Positions 60,964 through 64,000 of a stretch of DNA of 64,000 nt are shown one piece after another. The stretch is from Paludisphaera borealis. Lineage in GTDB: Bacteria > Planctomycetota > Planctomycetia > Isosphaerales > Isosphaeraceae. The stretch's first letter is position 1. The number at the start of each line of letters is the position of its first letter. The stretch covers positions 5,456,001-5,520,000 of the forward strand of contig NZ_CP019082.1 in assembly GCF_001956985.1 (NCBI RefSeq), read 5' to 3'. The translations under genes were made by a program, and so were the position numbers. Below the pieces are notes generated by a model. The model did not search any database. It was not told the DNA's origin and saw nothing but the letters and a program-made list of their open reading frames with translations.

Positions 60964-63900
60964 ATGGACGTTTTTCCCGCCGAGGGCGCGGGAGGGGCTC
61001 GGGCCGAATCGCGGCCGATCGACGACGACGCCGGGGACGGGACCATGGCGGTGATGATCGAGGAGCGGGGGCTGATCACGGTAGGACAGGACGTCCTGGA
61101 TCGCGTCCGCGCACTTTATTCGGAAGGCGACTGCCTGGAGGCTTACGAGGTCGCCAGGGCAGTCGGTCCGCTCGGGAGCTGGACCGGGACGGCCGCGCGG
61201 GTGCTGGCCGGACGGCTGGCGAGGCACCTGGGCGGGTTCCGGCTGGGTACGGCCTTGCATCTGCGCGCCTGGCGAGCCGACCCGACCGACCCGGAGGCGT
61301 GCTACTACCATGCGCGGGCGATGATCGGCCGGCGGGGGCCTCTGGCGGCCTGGGAATTCCTCCGGCGGATCGGGCCGCTCGAAGCCGCGACCGACGAGGT
61401 TCGCTCCGATTGGCTGGCGTCGCACGCGATCGCCCTGGGGGCGCTCCGCGATTTCGACGCCGCCGAGGCGTACCTGACCGAGGCCGAGCGGGTCGCGCCG
61501 GGGCGGGCCTGGCTTCGGGTCGAGCGGTCGAGCTTGTTCGAGATGGAGGACCGCTACGACGAAGCCCTGGCCGCCGCGCGCGAGGCCCTCGCGCTGCGTC
61601 CCTGGTACATCCCGGCCGTGCAGGCGACCGCCGGACTCCTGCAACTGCTCGACCGCGAGGCCGAAGCCGTGGCCCTCTTGACCGAGGCGTCCGACCGGCT
61701 CGCCAGCGGGGCGGTCTCGGCGCAACTGGCGACCGTGCAGTTCGAGCTGGGACGCTTCGACGACGCGATGCGGAGCCTCGACCGGTTCGCCGCGCTCGCG
61801 CCGCTGATCGACCCGCCGACCCGCCGCTGGCTCGCCGGCCGCCGCTCGGATGCGGCCTATCGTCTGGGCGACCTCGCGTCGGCCGTCGCGTTCGCGCGTG
61901 AGTGCGGCGAGCCGTTTTTCAAGACCGTGGCCGATCGGATCGAGGCCGCCGACGTCGACGACCGCCGCGTCCGCCTCGCCGTCGGCTTCGTCCGCCAGCA
62001 CCACCAGACGTGCGGCCCGGCGACGCTCTCGGCCCTGGCCCGGTTCTGGGGGAGGGAGGCCGACCACCTCGAAGTCGCCGGCGAGATCTGCTACGATGGC
62101 ACGCCCGACCATCTTGAGCGTTCGTGGGCCGAGGCCAACGGCTGGACCGCCCGCGAGTTCACCGTGACCTGGGACTCGGCTCTCGCCCTGCTCGACCGGG
62201 GCGTTCCGTTCACGCTGACGACCGTCGAGACCCAGAGCGCGCACCTTCAAGCCGTCATCGGCTACGACGCCCGGCGCGGGACGCTCTTGATCCGCGACCC
62301 CACCCTGCCGCACGAGGGGGAGGCGCTGGGCGAGCCCTTTCTGAAACGCTATCGATCGGTCGGCCCGCGCGGGATGGCGATGATCCCCCGCGATCACGCC
62401 GAGTTGTTCGACGGCCTCGATCTGCCCGAGTCGAACCTCTACGATCACCTGAATCGCATGCAGGTCGCGCTCCGGGATCATGACCGCGAGGCCGCCGCGG
62501 CCGCGCTCGACGCGCTGCGGGCCGAGGCGCCGGGCCACCGGCTGACGCACCACGCCCGCAGACTGCTGGCGATCTACGACGTCGACGCGCCGGCGATGCT
62601 CTCGGTCCTTGAGGCGCTGCGCGCGGCCTTCCCCGACGACGTCAACCTCCGGCTCTCGCAGCTTTCGTGCCTTCGCGAGCTGGGGCGGCGCGACGACCGA
62701 CTGGCTCTCTATCGCGAGGTCTGCGCCGGCCGTTCGGCCGACCCGATCCTTTGCCGCCAGTACGCCCAGGAGCTGTTGACCGACGCGCGTGAGCACCCGG
62801 CCGCCGAGCGGCTCGCCCGCCGGGCCCTTCGCGCCCGCCCGGCCGACGCACTCGGCCTGTACGTTCTCGCCCGCATCGCGTGGGACGCGGGCCGGCTCGA
62901 CGGCGCGATCGAGCTTTATCGATTCGCCTCGTGCCTTGAAGACAAGAACGAGGGATTGGTTCGCTCTTACTTCAGCGCGGCCCGTCACGTTCACCGCGAA
63001 GATGAGCCGCTCAGGCTGATGGCGGCGCGTTGCCGACGGTTCGGGGCGATATCGTCGCAGCCGGCGCGGACGCTCCACGAGGCGCTCTCGATCCTCGAAA
63101 GCGCCGTCGAGGCGGCGGCCGTGCTCGACGAGGCGCTGCGGCTTCGGCCGGACGACGGCGAGCTGATCCTGTTCGCGGCCGAGGCCGACGCAGTGACCGG
63201 CGAGTTCGACCGCGCGGCCGCACGGCTCGACGAGGCGCGCGGCCATTGCCGACGCGGCGACTGGCTGCGCGCCGCCGCGGGTCTGGCGTCGAATCGCGGC
63301 GATCTCGTCGCCGCGCTGGGGCTCTGGCGGGAGGTTCTCGAAGCCGAGCCCGCCGTTCTCGACGCCAACCGCGCCGTCGCCCGGCTCCTGGCCGAGACCG
63401 AGGACCGGTCCGCGGCTCTGGCTCATCTGACGCAGGCCTGCGAGCGGTCGCCGCACAACTACGCGCTGAACCAGGCCCTCATCGAGCGGCTCCGCGCGGA
63501 GGGCTCTGACGAGGCTGAACTCGCCCTCCGCCGCCTTCTGGACGTCCACCCGGCCGACGCCTGGGGGCGCCGCGAGCTGGCGCTTTTCCTCGGCGAGCAC
63601 GGAAGGGCCGACGAGGCGGCGGCCGAGATGGAGATCGCCTCGGCGATCGAGCCGCTGAGCACGGTTGAGGCGTCGGTGCGCGGGATCGTTCTCGAGCACG
63701 CCGGCGGTCTCGCCGAGGCTCGCGAGGCGTACCGCGAGGCGATCCGCCGCGACATTGACAACGAGTCGGCCGTCAGCCGCCTGATCGAGACCTGCGACTC
63801 GCAGTCCGAGCGGCTCGAAGCGCTCGCGTTCATCGAGAGCGAGCTGGCGCGGCAGGTCACGTTCGGCGACGGCCTGCTCGCGTTCGCTCGCCGTGCCGAC

Positions 63901-64000
63901 GGTACGCTCGGCCCCGACGATCTTCTGGCCACGCTCCTCCGTGCCCTGGAGGCGCGCCCGGACCTCTGGCATGCCTGGTCGGCCGTGATTTGCGAGCGGA
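60964..64000 (+). CDS. Large TPR protein with embedded C39-like peptidase domain, 3' end cut by the window
   Basis: The frame is open from ATG 60964 to the window end (1012 codons so far); ATG 61045, in the same frame, is an alternative start. Helical TPR repeats occupy about residues 40-310 (AYLTEAERVAPGRAWLRVER, YDEALAAAREALALRPWY). A C39/papain-like segment follows at about 340-475, with Cys in QHHQTCGPATLSAL, His in SAHLQAVIGYD and Asp in LLIRDPTL. TPR repeats then resume to the end (LLRALEARPDLWHAW). No signal peptide is seen. The fold suggests a cytoplasmic peptidase or protein-interaction platform; substrate unknown. Confidence 0.88.
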   Translation, partial: MDVFPAEGAGGARAESRPIDDDAGDGTMAVMIEERGLITVGQDVLDRVRALYSEGDCLEAYEVARAVGPLGSWTGTAARVLAGRLARHLGGFRLGTALHLRAWRADPTDPEACYYHARAMIGRRGPLAAWEFLRRIGPLEAATDEVRSDWLASHAIALGALRDFDAAEAYLTEAERVAPGRAWLRVERSSLFEMEDRYDEALAAAREALALRPWYIPAVQATAGLLQLLDREAEAVALLTEASDRLASGAVSAQLATVQFELGRFDDAMRSLDRFAALAPLIDPPTRRWLAGRRSDAAYRLGDLASAVAFARECGEPFFKTVADRIEAADVDDRRVRLAVGFVRQHHQTCGPATLSALARFWGREADHLEVAGEICYDGTPDHLERSWAEANGWTAREFTVTWDSALALLDRGVPFTLTTVETQSAHLQAVIGYDARRGTLLIRDPTLPHEGEALGEPFLKRYRSVGPRGMAMIPRDHAELFDGLDLPESNLYDHLNRMQVALRDHDREAAAAALDALRAEAPGHRLTHHARRLLAIYDVDAPAMLSVLEALRAAFPDDVNLRLSQLSCLRELGRRDDRLALYREVCAGRSADPILCRQYAQELLTDAREHPAAERLARRALRARPADALGLYVLARIAWDAGRLDGAIELYRFASCLEDKNEGLVRSYFSAARHVHREDEPLRLMAARCRRFGAISSQPARTLHEALSILESAVEAAAVLDEALRLRPDDGELILFAAEADAVTGEFDRAAARLDEARGHCRRGDWLRAAAGLASNRGDLVAALGLWREVLEAEPAVLDANRAVARLLAETEDRSAALAHLTQACERSPHNYALNQALIERLRAEGSDEAELALRRLLDVHPADAWGRRELALFLGEHGRADEAAAEMEIASAIEPLSTVEASVRGIVLEHAGGLAEAREAYREAIRRDIDNESAVSRLIETCDSQSERLEALAFIESELARQVTFGDGLLAFARRADGTLGPDDLLATLLRALEARPDLWHAWSAVICER

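Noticed and set aside
60808-63972. A 1054-codon open frame on the minus strand
   Set aside because: It is Arg/Gly/Glu-rich shadow of the TPR-C39 gene, which has clear domains on the plus strand. Long antisense frames are expected at this GC content.

Overview
The window is about 64 kb of GC-rich chromosome from a planctomycete, most likely of the Isosphaeraceae type (Singulisphaera, Paludisphaera or Isosphaera relatives). This is inferred from family content, since no rRNA or marker gene is present. The indicators are a DUF1549/DUF1553 plus DUF1501 pair, a DUF1559 pseudopilin-like protein, TIGR03067 repeats, three PEP-CTERM proteins, an ECF sigma factor with a C-terminal membrane segment, a sulfatase-like protein, secreted glycosidases and many Gly/Pro-rich or TPR secreted proteins. 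I see no insertion sequence, prophage, CRISPR array or replication origin. The long open frames opposite real genes are high-GC shadows.

Layout. 1-2.6 kb: an ABC exporter (ATPase truncated by the window edge, plus permease). 2.6-3.8 kb: a small hypothetical and a HigBA-like toxin-antitoxin pair. 3.8-7.4 kb: the DUF1549/DUF1553-DUF1501 operon. 7.6-16 kb: UbiX, a TIGR03067 protein, a membrane protein, an endonuclease/exonuclease/phosphatase protein with a sulfotransferase, a secreted intradiol dioxygenase-like protein, a PEP-CTERM protein and a short-chain dehydrogenase. 16.2-19.9 kb: a tight secretin / hypothetical / TPR-lipoprotein operon resembling part of a Tad or type II secretion machine. 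19.9-23.9 kb: two secreted carbohydrate-active-type proteins and a STAS protein. 24.0 kb: tRNA-Arg(CCG). 24.3-26.5 kb: a BlaI/BlaR1-like regulator and sensor-protease pair behind a good promoter. 26.6-31 kb: an orphan histidine kinase, a secreted alpha/beta hydrolase, and a glycerol-1-phosphate-dehydrogenase-like gene translationally coupled to a HAD phosphatase. 31-36.5 kb: a heavy-metal RND efflux operon (His-rich protein, CzcB-like adaptor, CzcA-like pump). 36.6-45.7 kb: PEP-CTERM protein, ferritin-like Tat protein, ECF sigma factor, lipoprotein, DUF1559, a Cys-rich small protein, DUF2071, CAP domain protein, lipoprotein and a degenerate GGDEF protein. 45.7-49.3 kb: a three-gene operon. 49.5-51.5 kb: leuA with its leader. 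51.5-64 kb: a TPR protein, PIG-L deacetylase plus NagB, a cNMP-binding protein, a Pro-rich lipoprotein, a sulfatase-like protein, a DUF2079 membrane protein and a large TPR protein with an embedded C39-like peptidase domain that runs off the window.

The most notable observation is upstream of leuA. It combines a consensus-like promoter, a 23-codon leader peptide with six leucine codons, a 13-bp perfect terminator hairpin, and a short segment at the leader stop codon that can pair with the terminator's 5' arm. This is the architecture of classical leucine transcription attenuation, which I do not recall being described in planctomycetes. Other points of interest are a sulfatase-like protein whose nucleophile position holds Thr, the TPR-C39-TPR protein, and the bacterial glycerol-1-phosphate-dehydrogenase-like gene coupled to a phosphatase.
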